Shown here in pieces: positions 43,535-53,129 of a stretch of 64,000 nt of DNA (position 1 is its first letter; the number at the start of each line of letters is the position of its first letter). Location of the stretch: NCBI RefSeq assembly GCF_016238445.1, contig NZ_JABANU010000002.1:62001-126000 (forward strand). The letters are read 5' to 3'. The notes below the pieces were generated by a model. It was not told where the DNA came from and did no database searches. It was given only the letters and a program-made list of their open reading frames with translations. A program made the translations under genes and the position numbers. This DNA is from Staphylococcus canis (lineage in GTDB: Bacteria; Bacillota; Bacilli; Staphylococcales; Staphylococcaceae).

Positions 43535-43601
43535 AGAATCACTTCGTACGTAGTGTTTTAAAGGATGTTTAACCTATAACTCTAAATACGAAAGTGATTC
43601 T
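43535..43601 (-). terminator. Second hairpin after acsA
   Basis: AGAATCACTTCGTA (43535-43548) pairs with TACGAAAGTGATTCT (43587-43601) around a 38-base loop. No clean T run follows, so it may be an mRNA 3' structure upstream of the true terminator. Confidence 0.5.
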
Positions 43602-43684
43602 CTGTATTAATTATTTCTCATTTTTTAATCGTTTTAAGAATTATTTAGACATTTTTAACCTAATTTATTTATAATGGTTTTATA

Positions 43685-45397
43685 TTAATCATCATCCATT
43701 GTACTTAAATCACCTGTTGGTAAATCAAGTTCCCAAGCTTTTAATACGCGGCGCATAATCTTACCAGATCTTGTTTTAGGTAATTTATCTTTAAAATCTA
43801 TTTCTCGTGGTGCAGCATGTGCGGCAAGTCCTTCTTTTACAAATGCTCGGATATCTTCTTTTAATTCATCTGACGGTTCATGTCCTTCTCGTAATGCTAT
43901 AAATACTTTAATAATTTCACCACGAACTGGATCTGGCTTACCGATTACCCCCGCTTCAGCAACAGCTGGATGTTCTACTAATTTTGATTCTACTTCAAAT
44001 GGCCCAACACGTTCTCCTGCTGTCATAATGACATCGTCTACGCGTCCTTGGAACCAAAAATAACCATCTTCATCCTTATAAGCTGAATCACCAGAAACAT
44101 ACCACTCATTAATGAAGTATGAATTATATTTTTCTGGATTTTTCCAGATTTTATACATCATTGAAGGCCAACCTTTTTTAATAGCTAAATTTCCCATTCG
44201 GTTTGGTGGTAACTCTTGTCCTTCATTATCAACAATCGCTGCCTCAATTCCTGGTAGAGGTTTACCCATTGATCCTAATTTAACGTCCATTGATGGATAG
44301 TTGACAATCATATGCCCTCCAGTTTCAGTCATCCACCAAGTATCAAGTACACGTTTATCAAAGACATGTTTTGCCCATTTAATGACTTCAGGGTTTAAAG
44401 GTTCTCCCACTGATAAAATACTTCTGAGTGAGCTTAAATCGTATTTCTCTACAATATCATCCCCCGCACTCATCAACATACGTAGTGCTGTAGGCGCGGT
44501 ATACCAAATTGTAACGTTGTAGTCTTCTATCATGCTATACCAACTCTCAGGAGAAAATCTTCCCCCTACAATACAGTTAGTTACACCATTTAACCAAGGT
44601 GCAAAAACACCGTAAGATGTACCAGTAACCCAACCAGGGTCGGCAGTACACCAATAAATATCATCTTCTTTTAAATCGAGCACATATTTACCAGAAATAT
44701 AATGCACGAGCATTGCTTTTTGAACATGTAACACACCTTTTGGTTGTCCAGTTGATCCGGATGTATAATGTAAAATTAAACCGTCATCCTTCTCTAACCA
44801 TTCAATATCGAATTCATCACTAGCTTGTTCCATCTCTTTATTAAAATCAATATACTGGTCTTCTACTTCTTCATCAACCACTATAATTTTTTCAAGGTGT
44901 GGCAAGTCGTTTACAGGAATGCGTGGTAATAACGCATTAGTTGTAATAACTACTTTAGCTTCACTATTCTCTAAACGATCTTTAACTGCTTTTTCCATAA
45001 AAGCTTCGAATAATGGTCCCACAATAGCTCCAATTTTCAAACTTCCTAATAAGGCAAAGTATAACTCAGGTACTCTAGACATGAAGATGAATACACGATC
45101 CCCTTTTTCAACTCCAGCCTTGTCTTTTAAAATATTAGCAGCTTGATTTGATTTGCGTTTTAAATCATCAAATGTATATTGTTCTTGACGATTTGCATCC
45201 TTATAATATAAACCTATTTTGTCCCCTTTGCCTTGATCAACATGTCGATCAATACATTCATAGGCCATATTTATTTTTCCTGTTTCATACCAAGAAAATT
45301 CTTTTTCGACATCCTCCCATTTAAAATTTTGATAAACTTCATCGTAATTTGAAAGGTTAAATTGCCCTTTATCCCCTTTGTAAACTTCGACTTTCAT
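43685..45397 (-). CDS. acsA: Acetyl-CoA synthetase (AMP-forming)
   Basis: Activates acetate to acetyl-CoA through acetyl-AMP, for growth on acetate. ANL-superfamily enzyme of 570 residues. The P-loop-like YTSGSTGQPKGV lies near 220, and the C-terminal KTRSGKIMRRVLKAW holds the catalytic Lys that is acetylated to switch the enzyme off. ATG 45397 has AGGGGG 7 bases upstream; the ATG two codons earlier abuts that site. Divergent from acuA-acuC, which code for its acetyltransferase and deacetylase, with a cre-like site between. Confidence 0.95.
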   Translation of the reverse strand: MKVEVYKGDKGQFNLSNYDEVYQNFKWEDVEKEFSWYETGKINMAYECIDRHVDQGKGDKIGLYYKDANRQEQYTFDDLKRKSNQAANILKDKAGVEKGDRVFIFMSRVPELYFALLGSLKIGAIVGPLFEAFMEKAVKDRLENSEAKVVITTNALLPRIPVNDLPHLEKIIVVDEEVEDQYIDFNKEMEQASDEFDIEWLEKDDGLILHYTSGSTGQPKGVLHVQKAMLVHYISGKYVLDLKEDDIYWCTADPGWVTGTSYGVFAPWLNGVTNCIVGGRFSPESWYSMIEDYNVTIWYTAPTALRMLMSAGDDIVEKYDLSSLRSILSVGEPLNPEVIKWAKHVFDKRVLDTWWMTETGGHMIVNYPSMDVKLGSMGKPLPGIEAAIVDNEGQELPPNRMGNLAIKKGWPSMMYKIWKNPEKYNSYFINEWYVSGDSAYKDEDGYFWFQGRVDDVIMTAGERVGPFEVESKLVEHPAVAEAGVIGKPDPVRGEIIKVFIALREGHEPSDELKEDIRAFVKEGLAAHAAPREIDFKDKLPKTRSGKIMRRVLKAWELDLPTGDLSTMDDD

Positions 45398-45445
45398 TGT
45401 CATACCCCCTGTTTAAAGTCTAGCTTTAAAATAATTATAAACTAA

Positions 45446-45463
45446 GATGATACCGTTTTCAAA
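45446..45463. promoter_or_regulatory. Putative cre site between acsA and acuA
   Basis: On the minus strand TTTGAAAACGGTATCATC matches 17 of 18 consensus positions (only the last base differs). It lies about 50 bases upstream of acsA and 86 upstream of acuA. In Bacillus the same divergent region is CcpA-controlled. Confidence 0.65.
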
Positions 45464-45548
45464 ATATTTCTGTTTTTCTGAATTATAGTGCATATCATGT
45501 ACCTTTACATTATAATAGTATAGAGTACATTGAATAAGGGGGATCAAT

Positions 45549-46181
45549 ATGAAGCATATTAAAACTTATGAAAAAGAAATCTATTCAATCAATGATGAAA
45601 CTATAATCATCGAAGGCCCCGTATCTCAAGAATATCTTGCTCAATTTAAATTTGATGAAGGCCTATCTGCGTTCCGACAACCTCGTGAGCAATTTGAAGC
45701 CATCCAAGAAATCAGCACATTAGAGGAAGGTCGCATTTATATTATTCATGAAACTGAATCCATTATAGGATATGTGACTTACTTGTATCCTGACCCACTC
45801 GAAAGATGGTCAACTGGACAACTTCCTTACTTATTAGAACTTGGCGCAATCGAAATCACACTGAGGTATCGTGGTAAAGGATTAGGACATGAACTATTAA
45901 AAGTCAGTACGAGAAGTCCGGAATTAGAAGATTATATCATTATTACAACTGAATATTATTGGCACTGGGATCTTAAAAATTCAGGACTTGATGTTTTTGA
46001 ATATAAAAAATTGATGCATCGCATGATGTCAAGTGGCGGCCTTGAAGTTTTTGCTACAGATGATCCAGAAATCACTAGTCATCCTGCTAATAGTCTGATG
46101 GCAAGAATAGGTAAAAATATTACAGTAGAACAAATGCAAGCTTTTGATGATATACGATTCATGAACCGTTTCTTTTTCTAA
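45549..46181 (+). CDS. acuA: Acetyl-CoA synthetase acetyltransferase AcuA
   Basis: GNAT-fold protein acetyltransferase that acetylates and inactivates AcsA. The 210-residue chain carries the acetyl-CoA-binding motif A as RYRGKGLGHELL near residue 107-118. EIEITL.. strand order and length agree with B. subtilis AcuA. ATG follows AAGGGGG. It is 11 bases before acuC; no acuB lies between or after them. Confidence 0.93.
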   Translation: MKHIKTYEKEIYSINDETIIIEGPVSQEYLAQFKFDEGLSAFRQPREQFEAIQEISTLEEGRIYIIHETESIIGYVTYLYPDPLERWSTGQLPYLLELGAIEITLRYRGKGLGHELLKVSTRSPELEDYIIITTEYYWHWDLKNSGLDVFEYKKLMHRMMSSGGLEVFATDDPEITSHPANSLMARIGKNITVEQMQAFDDIRFMNRFFF

Positions 46182-46192
46182 GGGGGATATAT

Positions 46193-47350
46193 ATGGGAGA
46201 ATTTAATCGTTCACAAACGGGATATGTTTATTCAGACGCGTTACTCAAGTACCGTTTTCATAATAAACATCCTTTTAATCAAATGAGACTTAAATTAACA
46301 ACTGAATTATTAGAAGCTGAAGGATTATTAAGTGATGCACAAATCATTAAGCCACGTATAGCATCTGTTGATGAAATCGCTACTATTCATAACTATGATT
46401 ATATACAAGCAATTCAACGTGCTGAACAAAACTTACTCACATCTGAAGAAAAAGAGAAGTATGGACTTAATGGTGAAGACACACATATTTTTTCAAATAT
46501 ACATCAAAGTGCAGCCACGATTGTTGGTGGCGGATTGAATCTAATTGATGCTATTATGTCTGGAAAATTTCGTAATGGATGCCATTTAGGGGGTGGCTTA
46601 CATCATGCATTAGAAGGACGTGCAAATGGATTTTGTGTCTATAACGATGTTGCAATTAATATTAAATATTTAATTGAAAAGTATAATCAACGAGTATTAT
46701 ACATTGACACCGATGCCCATCATGGCGACGGTGTACAGTGGCGTTTTTATAATTCGGATCAAGTTTTAAATTATTCAATTCATGAGACTGGCAAATTTTT
46801 ATTTCCTGGATCTGGACACTATACGGAAAGAGGTACTGAGGAAGGTTTTGGCTATACAATCAATTTACCACTGGAGCCTTATACAGAGCATGATTCATAT
46901 ATTAAAGTTTTTACTGAGACCATTGAAGCCGTAGCTAAAAGTTTTAAGCCAGATTTTATCGTTAGTGTTAATGGCTCTGATATTCATTATTTAGACCCAC
47001 TCACACATATGCACTGTAATTTAAATACTTTATATCAAATTCCAAACATCATTACACAAATCGCAGAAAAATATTGCGATGGCAAACAGATTATGCTCGG
47101 TGGTGGTGGGTATAATATTTGGCGTGTTGTGCCACGTGCTTGGAGTCATTTGTATTTGAGCTTGATTCATCATTCACCACTCAAAGGGAAACTTTCACAA
47201 AAGTGGTTAGATAAATGGAAACATTATAGCTCAATACCAATCCCTGAATTTTGGGAAGAACAATTTAATGATTACGATGAGATTCCTCGTCGAAAAGAAA
47301 TATCAGAACAAAATGATACGATTGCCTCGTATATTTTAAATTGGTTTTAA
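46193..47350 (+). CDS. acuC: Histone deacetylase-like AcuC
   Basis: Zinc-dependent class I HDAC-fold deacetylase, expected to remove the acetyl group from AcsA. The 385-residue chain shows the active-site blocks GGGLHHALEGRANGFC, YIDTDAHHGDGVQW (zinc and charge relay) and MLGGGGYNIWRVVPRAW. ATG follows GGGGG. Same operon as acuA, divergent from acsA; together the three genes form an acetylation switch on acetate use. Confidence 0.95.
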   Translation: MGEFNRSQTGYVYSDALLKYRFHNKHPFNQMRLKLTTELLEAEGLLSDAQIIKPRIASVDEIATIHNYDYIQAIQRAEQNLLTSEEKEKYGLNGEDTHIFSNIHQSAATIVGGGLNLIDAIMSGKFRNGCHLGGGLHHALEGRANGFCVYNDVAINIKYLIEKYNQRVLYIDTDAHHGDGVQWRFYNSDQVLNYSIHETGKFLFPGSGHYTERGTEEGFGYTINLPLEPYTEHDSYIKVFTETIEAVAKSFKPDFIVSVNGSDIHYLDPLTHMHCNLNTLYQIPNIITQIAEKYCDGKQIMLGGGGYNIWRVVPRAWSHLYLSLIHHSPLKGKLSQKWLDKWKHYSSIPIPEFWEEQFNDYDEIPRRKEISEQNDTIASYILNWF

Positions 47351-47370
47351 AAAATGTATCAATAATAATA

Positions 47371-47465
47371 AAAAAATATATGGGAATGAATCAAAATTCA
47401 CTATGACTTTTTTAAAGCAGATTGACAAAGTTCATCAACATCAGTGGTATTTGACTAATTCCCAT
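47371..47465 (-). terminator. Terminator of ccpA with large loop
   Basis: ATGGGAATGAATCAAA (47380-47395) pairs at 14 of 16 positions with TTTGACTAATTCCCAT (47450-47465) around a 54-base loop; seven T (47371-47376 plus flanks) follow on the minus strand. Convergent with acuC. Confidence 0.65.
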
Positions 47466-47481
47466 TTTCTTCAAATTCGAA

Positions 47482-48477
47482 TTATGTGTGACGTGTAGTC
47501 CCTCTATAACGTATTGTGTACGGTAAGATTACATTTGGCTCTTCAATTTCTTCATTATTCATATATTTTGTCAATAATCGCATGCCCACTGCCCCAATGT
47601 CATATAGTGGTTGGATGACACTAGAAAGTTGAGGTCTTACCATTTCAACGAGTCTTGTATTATTAAAGCTCACAACTTGTATATCTTGTGGCACTTTAAA
47701 TCCAGCATCTAATGCACCGTGCACGATACCAATTGCTTGTTCATCACTAATCGAAAGTACAGCATCTGGCTGATACGTACTGATTTTTTCAAATGCTCGA
47801 ATACCATCTTTATATGTTTCGTTTCCTACATAAAGTAAATGATCATCTACAGTTAATTGATGCTTATCTAATATGTTTTTTAATCCAACAAACACATCTT
47901 CTTGTGCTTTTTTCGAATAACCAGCACCTACAAAAGCAAACTTACGTGCACCTGATTGAATAAGTTGCTCAGAAATTTCTTCACTCGCTTTTACAAAATC
48001 AATATTGACTGATGCAATTCCATCATCTTTACCATTCGTACCTGATACTACTACAGGAACCGAAGTTCTATTAATTTGTTCTTTAATTTCATCTGTTAAT
48101 GTACCACCCAAGAAAATGATGCCATCTACTTGCTTACTTAGTAAATTATTAAAAATTTCTTTTTCTTTTTCAGGATCATCATCTGAATTAGAGATGATTG
48201 TATGATATTTGTACATTGTAGCAATATCTTCTAATCCTCTTGCAAGTTGTGAATAATACATATTTGAAATATCGGGAATAATCACCCCTACTGTAGTTGT
48301 TTTTTTACTTGCGAGTCCTCTAGCAACTGCATTAGGACGGTAATTCAATCTCTTAATTACTTCATTTACTTTCTCTCTCGTTTCAGGTTTAACGTTTTGA
48401 TTACCATTTACAACACGTGAAACAGTTGCCATAGAAACACGTGCTTCTCTAGCGACATCATATATAGTAACTGTCAT
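47482..48477 (-). CDS. ccpA: Catabolite control protein A
   Basis: LacI-family master regulator of carbon catabolite control, which binds cre sites with HPr(Ser-P). The 331-residue chain starts with the helix-turn-helix [23 protein letters not shown], then the hinge helix region [20 protein letters not shown] and the periplasmic-binding-like core domain to the end. Located next to aroF and acuC, as in Bacillus and S. xylosus. A cre-like site lies 44-61 bases upstream, consistent with autoregulation. Confidence 0.97.
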   Translation of the reverse strand: MTVTIYDVAREARVSMATVSRVVNGNQNVKPETREKVNEVIKRLNYRPNAVARGLASKKTTTVGVIIPDISNMYYSQLARGLEDIATMYKYHTIISNSDDDPEKEKEIFNNLLSKQVDGIIFLGGTLTDEIKEQINRTSVPVVVSGTNGKDDGIASVNIDFVKASEEISEQLIQSGARKFAFVGAGYSKKAQEDVFVGLKNILDKHQLTVDDHLLYVGNETYKDGIRAFEKISTYQPDAVLSISDEQAIGIVHGALDAGFKVPQDIQVVSFNNTRLVEMVRPQLSSVIQPLYDIGAVGMRLLTKYMNNEEIEEPNVILPYTIRYRGTTRHT

Positions 48478-48520
48478 ATTTTTTCCTCCTCGAGATCGCT
48501 CTTATTAAGCTATATTACGT

Positions 48521-48538
48521 TTTCATATCGTTTTCATA
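48521..48538. promoter_or_regulatory. Putative cre site upstream of ccpA
   Basis: On the minus strand TATGAAAACGATATGAAA fits the cre consensus at 17 of 18 positions (G in place of the conserved C). TATGAAAACG occurs twice with an 11-base period (48518-48527 and 48529-48538). Confidence 0.5.
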
Positions 48539-48707
48539 GTTTAACATAAAAAAGATATTAATCGCATATAAAACGCTTTCTTGTCAATTATTTGTCAATA
48601 TTATAAGATGAAAACATGTTATGCTATGTGTAAGTAAAAAAATATTTCTTAGAAAGTCATTTAAAAATAATATTCAAAGATATTTTTTTAGTAATGAGGG
48701 GAATTAT

Positions 48708-48808
48708 TTGAAGTTATTTAATCATCATAAATAGATGAACTCAGTTCGGAAATTGCGGCATTTGAATATAATAATGAGGATGAAATAATAGATACTACAA
48801 AGCTCTAA
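48708..48808 (+). pseudogene. Tiny ORF, apparently frameshifted
   Basis: GAGGGG (48696-48701) lies 6 bases before a TTG at 48708. The frame reads MKLFNHHK and stops at 48732. If the frame shifts by one base at the AAATAG, a 24-codon stop-free frame (48734-48808) continues as DELSSEIAAFEYNNEDE..., ending in KL before TAA. The composition (Glu/Asp-rich, no rare pattern) looks like a short acidic protein tail. I do not recognise it. It may be a decayed small gene, an 8-codon peptide, or chance. Confidence 0.3.
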
Positions 48809-48842
48809 TGACACTATAGTTAATTCTATTGATTCCATCCTC
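48776..48842. repeat. Inverted repeat between ccpA and aroF
   Basis: GAGGATGAAATAATAGA (48776-48792) is nearly complementary to TCTATTGATTCCATCCTC (48825-48842), with a 32-base loop. It could end the minus-strand aroF transcript, though no T run follows, and it overlaps the end of the tiny frameshifted ORF. Confidence 0.5.
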
Positions 48843-48852
48843 AAAAATTAAT

Positions 48853-49944
48853 TTATTTTATCTTATTTTGATTGTACATTTCAGATAGTGGTTTGATTTC
48901 ATTGTAAAAAGCGTCGAATTCTTTCAAGTCCATTTGTTGTCCACTATCACTGAGCGCTACAGCTGGATCAGGATGAACTTCAGCCATTACACCATCTGCA
49001 CCAACTGCTAATGCTGCTTTTGCTGTTGGTAACATAATATCTTTACGTCCTGTACTGTGTGTAACATCTACAAGAACTGGTAAATGTGTACCTTGTTTAA
49101 GGATAGGTACAGCTGAAATATCAAGTGTGTTACGTGTCGCTTTTTCATAAGTACGAATACCGCGTTCACATAAAATAATATTTTGATTACCTTGTGATGC
49201 AATATATTCAGCTGCATAGACGAATTCTTCAATTGTTGCTGATAAACCACGTTTTAATAAAATTGGCTTTTGTGTACGTCCCGCTTCTTTAAGTAATTCA
49301 AAATTATGCATATTGCGAGCACCGATTTGGAAAACATCTAAATATTGATCAGCAATTTCAAAATCGTTAGGATGTACAATTTCACTGACAACATTTAAAT
49401 CATATTTATCTTTGATTTGTTTAAGAATTTTTAAGCCTTCTTCACCTAATCCTTGGAAATCATATGGAGATGTACGTGGCTTAAAAGCACCACCTCGAAT
49501 AAATTTCTCACCTTTTGCTTTTAAATCTTTAGCAACTGCTTCAACTTGATCATACGATTCTACAGAGCATGGTCCAAATACAAATGATTTTTGACCTTCA
49601 CCAATGATACCACCATTGTCAAAATGTACAATTGTATCTTCTGGTTTAAGCTTTCGTGAGACATATAAATGCTTTTCATTTTCAGATTTTTGAAGATCTG
49701 TTGAGGCTTTAAATATTTCTTTGAATAATTGTTTTATAACATTATCATTAAAAGGTCCATTATTTTTATCTATAAGTGCATTTAACATTTCTTTTTCTCT
49801 TTCTGGATCATAGATGACAGTGCTTTGTTTACGTTTTTCTTCACCTATTTTTTGAGCTAATTCACCTCTTTTAGAGAGCAATGTTAAAATTTGATCGTTT
49901 ATTGTTTCTATTTCTTTTCGGTAAGATTCTAACTTACTTGACAT
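48853..49944 (-). CDS. aroF: DAHP synthase with N-terminal chorismate mutase
   Basis: Makes 3-deoxy-D-arabino-heptulosonate 7-phosphate from PEP and erythrose 4-phosphate, the first shikimate step. Residues 1-85 form an AroQ-type chorismate mutase helix bundle that senses chorismate/prephenate for feedback inhibition; 105-363 are the type Ib DAHP synthase barrel ([49 protein letters not shown]). Length 363 equals B. subtilis AroA(G), which is often called aroA or aroG. Upstream of ccpA on the same strand. Confidence 0.95.
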   Translation of the reverse strand: MSSKLESYRKEIETINDQILTLLSKRGELAQKIGEEKRKQSTVIYDPEREKEMLNALIDKNNGPFNDNVIKQLFKEIFKASTDLQKSENEKHLYVSRKLKPEDTIVHFDNGGIIGEGQKSFVFGPCSVESYDQVEAVAKDLKAKGEKFIRGGAFKPRTSPYDFQGLGEEGLKILKQIKDKYDLNVVSEIVHPNDFEIADQYLDVFQIGARNMHNFELLKEAGRTQKPILLKRGLSATIEEFVYAAEYIASQGNQNIILCERGIRTYEKATRNTLDISAVPILKQGTHLPVLVDVTHSTGRKDIMLPTAKAALAVGADGVMAEVHPDPAVALSDSGQQMDLKEFDAFYNEIKPLSEMYNQNKIK

Positions 49945-50109
49945 GTAATCACCTCAACCTATTTTTGTTATTCGCTTTAAAGTGCTAAAATATTTTTTGT
50001 GATATTGAATATAATAACAAGTTACTTCATAGATTTCAATAGAAAAAATCGAATTTGTGTGAATTTTTTTGAATATTCCGTATTAACATAATAATTCCAA
50101 CAAGAACAA

Positions 50110-50142
50110 GCACCCCTTCTAAGCAAAGCTTAAAAGGAGTGC
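50110..50142 (-). terminator. Terminator of the 50159 gene
   Basis: GCACCCCTTCTAAGC pairs with GCTTAAAAGGAGTGC around AAA (two mismatches), 16 bases past the stop. Confidence 0.75.
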
Positions 50143-50158
50143 ATGCCTATCTTAAAAA

Positions 50159-50992
50159 TTATTTGTTAAATTTCTGTTTATCTACTTTGCTGCTCTTTTT
50201 TTCAATTTTTTCATTAACATTATTTTTAATGTTATTATCTTCATCATGTGTTACAACACCGTTATAGAATTGCGCTTTAGCATGTTTGCCTTGTTCAACT
50301 GCTGATTCATCTACTGATTTTTTTCCTTCTAATTGTGTTGATGGTTCACTAAGATTTGAATTAGAAGCATTTAGTGTTGATTTATTTTCATCTTTCTTAG
50401 TTTCAGATTCTGCCGTTCTTGTTGGACCTGTTTGTCCTTCTAAACGATCTGAATCAACTTCACTACGAATTGCACGTTGTTGTGCCGCTAAAGCACTATC
50501 TTGATGATTATGAGATTCTTGAGTAGACTTGCCATTTTTATCTTTAGCAGCTTGTGCTAAACCTGAAGCAGTAACATCTGATTGATTGCTACCAGCTGTT
50601 TGATTAGTAGTTTCTTTTCTAGTTTGCCCTTCTAAACGATCTGAATCAACTTCACCTCGAATTGCTCTTCGTTGAGCAGCTAATGATGATTCAGATGGTT
50701 CATTATCAGACTCAACTGCTACATTACGTGCTTGATCTTTTAAAGCATTTGCTTGGCGTTCAGCTTCTTGTCTAATTCTAGCAGATGAGTCATTATGACT
50801 TACATTGTTTTGTTTAGTCACTTTAACTTTAGATTTTTTAGCAGTAGCAGTAAGCACGAGTCCTAACGCACTACCTAAAATTGCACCTGCTACAAAACCA
50901 AAAACTAAATCTAAACTTCTACCGCTTTCATATTGTGGTAATTCATAACTTTCTAAACCTTTTGTATACAAATCACGATTGTATTTTTCCAT
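50159..50992 (-). CDS. YtxH-like membrane-anchored repeat protein
   Basis: Function not recognised. The 277-residue product from ATG 50992 (GGGGG upstream) has one glycine-rich membrane helix at about 28-48 (FGFVAGAILGSALGLVL), similar to YtxH-type small stress proteins, then a long polar, probably disordered region rich in Lys, Glu, Asn and Ser. A 22-residue motif occurs twice, at about 103-124 and 167-188 (core AIR.EVDSDRLEGQT), 64 residues apart, and the DNA is also repeated. The frame opens 17 codons earlier without a site. Neighbour of a DUF948 protein, as ytxH is in Bacillus. Confidence 0.82.
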   Translation of the reverse strand: MEKYNRDLYTKGLESYELPQYESGRSLDLVFGFVAGAILGSALGLVLTATAKKSKVKVTKQNNVSHNDSSARIRQEAERQANALKDQARNVAVESDNEPSESSLAAQRRAIRGEVDSDRLEGQTRKETTNQTAGSNQSDVTASGLAQAAKDKNGKSTQESHNHQDSALAAQQRAIRSEVDSDRLEGQTGPTRTAESETKKDENKSTLNASNSNLSEPSTQLEGKKSVDESAVEQGKHAKAQFYNGVVTHDEDNNIKNNVNEKIEKKSSKVDKQKFNK

Positions 50993-51085
50993 AATAATTA
51001 TCCCCCTTATATTAAAAGCACTTAAATAAAGTACATAACTCATTTAAGTGCTTAAAATTTAGATTTCAATGTATAAATAATTCAA

Positions 51086-51715
51086 TTATTTTTTATTTGA
51101 ATCATTTAAAGTAGTATATTTCGTATTCACTGATTTTGGATCAGTTTCGAAATCATTGATGTCTCTATTTTCATATTCATTGTTGACTAATTCTTTGTTT
51201 GATAATGCTTGTGCATGATGATTTTGTGTATGTTCATTTGAATATTTTTGTTGACGTGCATCATCTCCAACATTAGTAGTTTTGTAAGCTGCACTGCCTC
51301 TACGTTCTTTACGGTTTTGCCATTTATCTGCAATTTCCATAGCAACGTTTGACCATTGTACAACTTGTGAAATTTTATCCTCATTTTGAGAAATATTATG
51401 TGTAATTGAATGAGTTACACGGTCTACTGAACCATTTAATGATTGAACTGAATCTCCAATCCCTTTAACCGCATTAACTACAGAGTTTAAGCGGTTAGAT
51501 TTATCTTGAATATCTTCAGTTAATCTATTCGCTTTGTGTAGTAAATCAGTAGATTCACGTGTGATACCTTGAACTTGACCTTCAACACCATCAAGTGTCT
51601 TAGCCACATGGTCTAAATTTTTCTTTACAGAAACTAGTACAACAACAATTCCAATACATAGAATTAAGAATGCAATTGCTGCAATAATACCAGCGAGTGG
51701 TAAAATCCATTCCAT
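51086..51715 (-). CDS. DUF948 general stress-like membrane protein (YtxG-like)
   Basis: A protein of about 209 residues with an N-terminal membrane helix (ILPLAGIIAAIAFLILCIGIVVV) and a DUF948 region (about 25-110) of amphipathic helices (VAKTLDGVEGQVQGITRESTDLLHKA), related to B. subtilis general stress protein YtxG. The C-terminal 100 residues are polar and low-complexity. ATG 51715 follows AGGAGG; the earlier in-frame ATG has no site. Between murC and the YtxH-like gene, mirroring murC-ytxG-ytxH. Role unknown. Confidence 0.87.
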   Translation of the reverse strand: MEWILPLAGIIAAIAFLILCIGIVVVLVSVKKNLDHVAKTLDGVEGQVQGITRESTDLLHKANRLTEDIQDKSNRLNSVVNAVKGIGDSVQSLNGSVDRVTHSITHNISQNEDKISQVVQWSNVAMEIADKWQNRKERRGSAAYKTTNVGDDARQQKYSNEHTQNHHAQALSNKELVNNEYENRDINDFETDPKSVNTKYTTLNDSNKK

Positions 51716-51792
51716 TCGAAAACGCCTCCTAATTGACATAAAAATTATGCTATTTTGTTAATTATATTACCCATCAATACATTTCTCAAACA

Positions 51793-53106
51793 TTAAAAAT
51801 CGTGCTCAACACCGATTTTTTTCATGTATGCTTTAAGTATTTTTTGGATATCACCAGCACCCATAAATAATAATACTGCATTATCGTGTTTTTGCAAGAC
51901 TTCAACATTATCTTCTGTAAGTAATTGACTATTTTCAATTAAATCAAGAAGATTATTAATTGATAAATCTCCACGATCTTCGCGAATTGAGCCAAATATA
52001 TCGCAAAGATATGTTTGATCAGCTTGACTAAGTACATCCGCAAACTCTTGTAAAAATGCTTTTGTTCGTGAAAAAGTATGCGGTTGGAAAATAGCAACCA
52101 CTTCTTTTTGTGGATATTTTTTTCTAGCTGTTTCTATTGTAGCACTAATTTCTCTTGGATGGTGGGCATAATCATCCACTAACACTTGATTTTGTGTAAA
52201 TTTTTCGTTAAACCGACGTTTTACACCACCAAAAGTTAAAAGTGCTTCTTTAATATTGTCTACATCTAAATCTTCTAAATAACTTATTGTTAGAACTGCC
52301 AATGTGTTTAAAATGTTATGGTCTCCATACTGAGGTGTTAAGAAATGTCCATAAAAGTTGCCTTTAATATAAACATCAAATGCTGTACCTTTATCAGTAA
52401 TCTTAATATTATCCGCATAAACATCCTTATTTGAATCAAAACCATAATAATATATCGGCACATTGACGTCTAATTGTTTTAAATGCGGATCATCTCCCCA
52501 TGCAATAATCCCTTTTTTTACATTTAAAGCCATACTTTGGAATGCAGAAATCACATCATCAATATCCTCAAAATAATCAGGATGATCAAAATCAATGTTT
52601 GTAATAATAGCATAATCAGGTGCATAACTTAAAAAGTGACGTCTATATTCACAAGCTTCAAAAGCAAAATATTCGCTCTGTGGTAACCCCATGCCTGTTC
52701 CATCACCAATTAAAAATGATGTCTTTTTATCACCATTCATCACATGTGACAATAGTCCTGTAGTAGATGTTTTACCATGAGCACCTGTTACAGCAACAGA
52801 AACATATTGATTAATGACTTCACTTAGAAAGTCATGATAACGTATTACTTTTAAACCTAATTCATGTGCTCGGGCTATTTCTTCATGAGTGTCTTTAAAG
52901 GCATTCCCCTGTATTACTGTTAGCCCTTCTTCAATATTATCTGCACTAAATGGAAGGATTGTAATCCCTTTATTACGTAATGCAATTTCTGTAAAAATAT
53001 GTTGTTCAATATCAGAACCTTGTACATCATAACCTAGATCGTAAATAATTTGAGCTAAAGAACTCATTCCTGAACCTTTAATACCAACAAAATGATATTT
53101 AGTCAT
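51793..53106 (-). CDS. murC: UDP-N-acetylmuramate-L-alanine ligase
   Basis: Adds L-alanine to UDP-MurNAc, the first amino acid of the peptidoglycan stem. 437 residues. The Rossmann start is [15 protein letters not shown], and the ATP P-loop is [13 protein letters not shown] near 108-120. [12 protein letters not shown] and [10 protein letters not shown] are Mur-ligase signatures. Lies 24 bases after the DNA translocase gene. Confidence 0.97.
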   Translation of the reverse strand: MTKYHFVGIKGSGMSSLAQIIYDLGYDVQGSDIEQHIFTEIALRNKGITILPFSADNIEEGLTVIQGNAFKDTHEEIARAHELGLKVIRYHDFLSEVINQYVSVAVTGAHGKTSTTGLLSHVMNGDKKTSFLIGDGTGMGLPQSEYFAFEACEYRRHFLSYAPDYAIITNIDFDHPDYFEDIDDVISAFQSMALNVKKGIIAWGDDPHLKQLDVNVPIYYYGFDSNKDVYADNIKITDKGTAFDVYIKGNFYGHFLTPQYGDHNILNTLAVLTISYLEDLDVDNIKEALLTFGGVKRRFNEKFTQNQVLVDDYAHHPREISATIETARKKYPQKEVVAIFQPHTFSRTKAFLQEFADVLSQADQTYLCDIFGSIREDRGDLSINNLLDLIENSQLLTEDNVEVLQKHDNAVLLFMGAGDIQKILKAYMKKIGVEHDF

Positions 53107-53129
53107 GAGAGTATCGCTCCTTTCTTGAT

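Noticed and set aside
48560-48640. AGAAAGCGTTTTAT upstream of ccpA as a second cre
   Set aside because: Four mismatches to the consensus, including both conserved outer positions.
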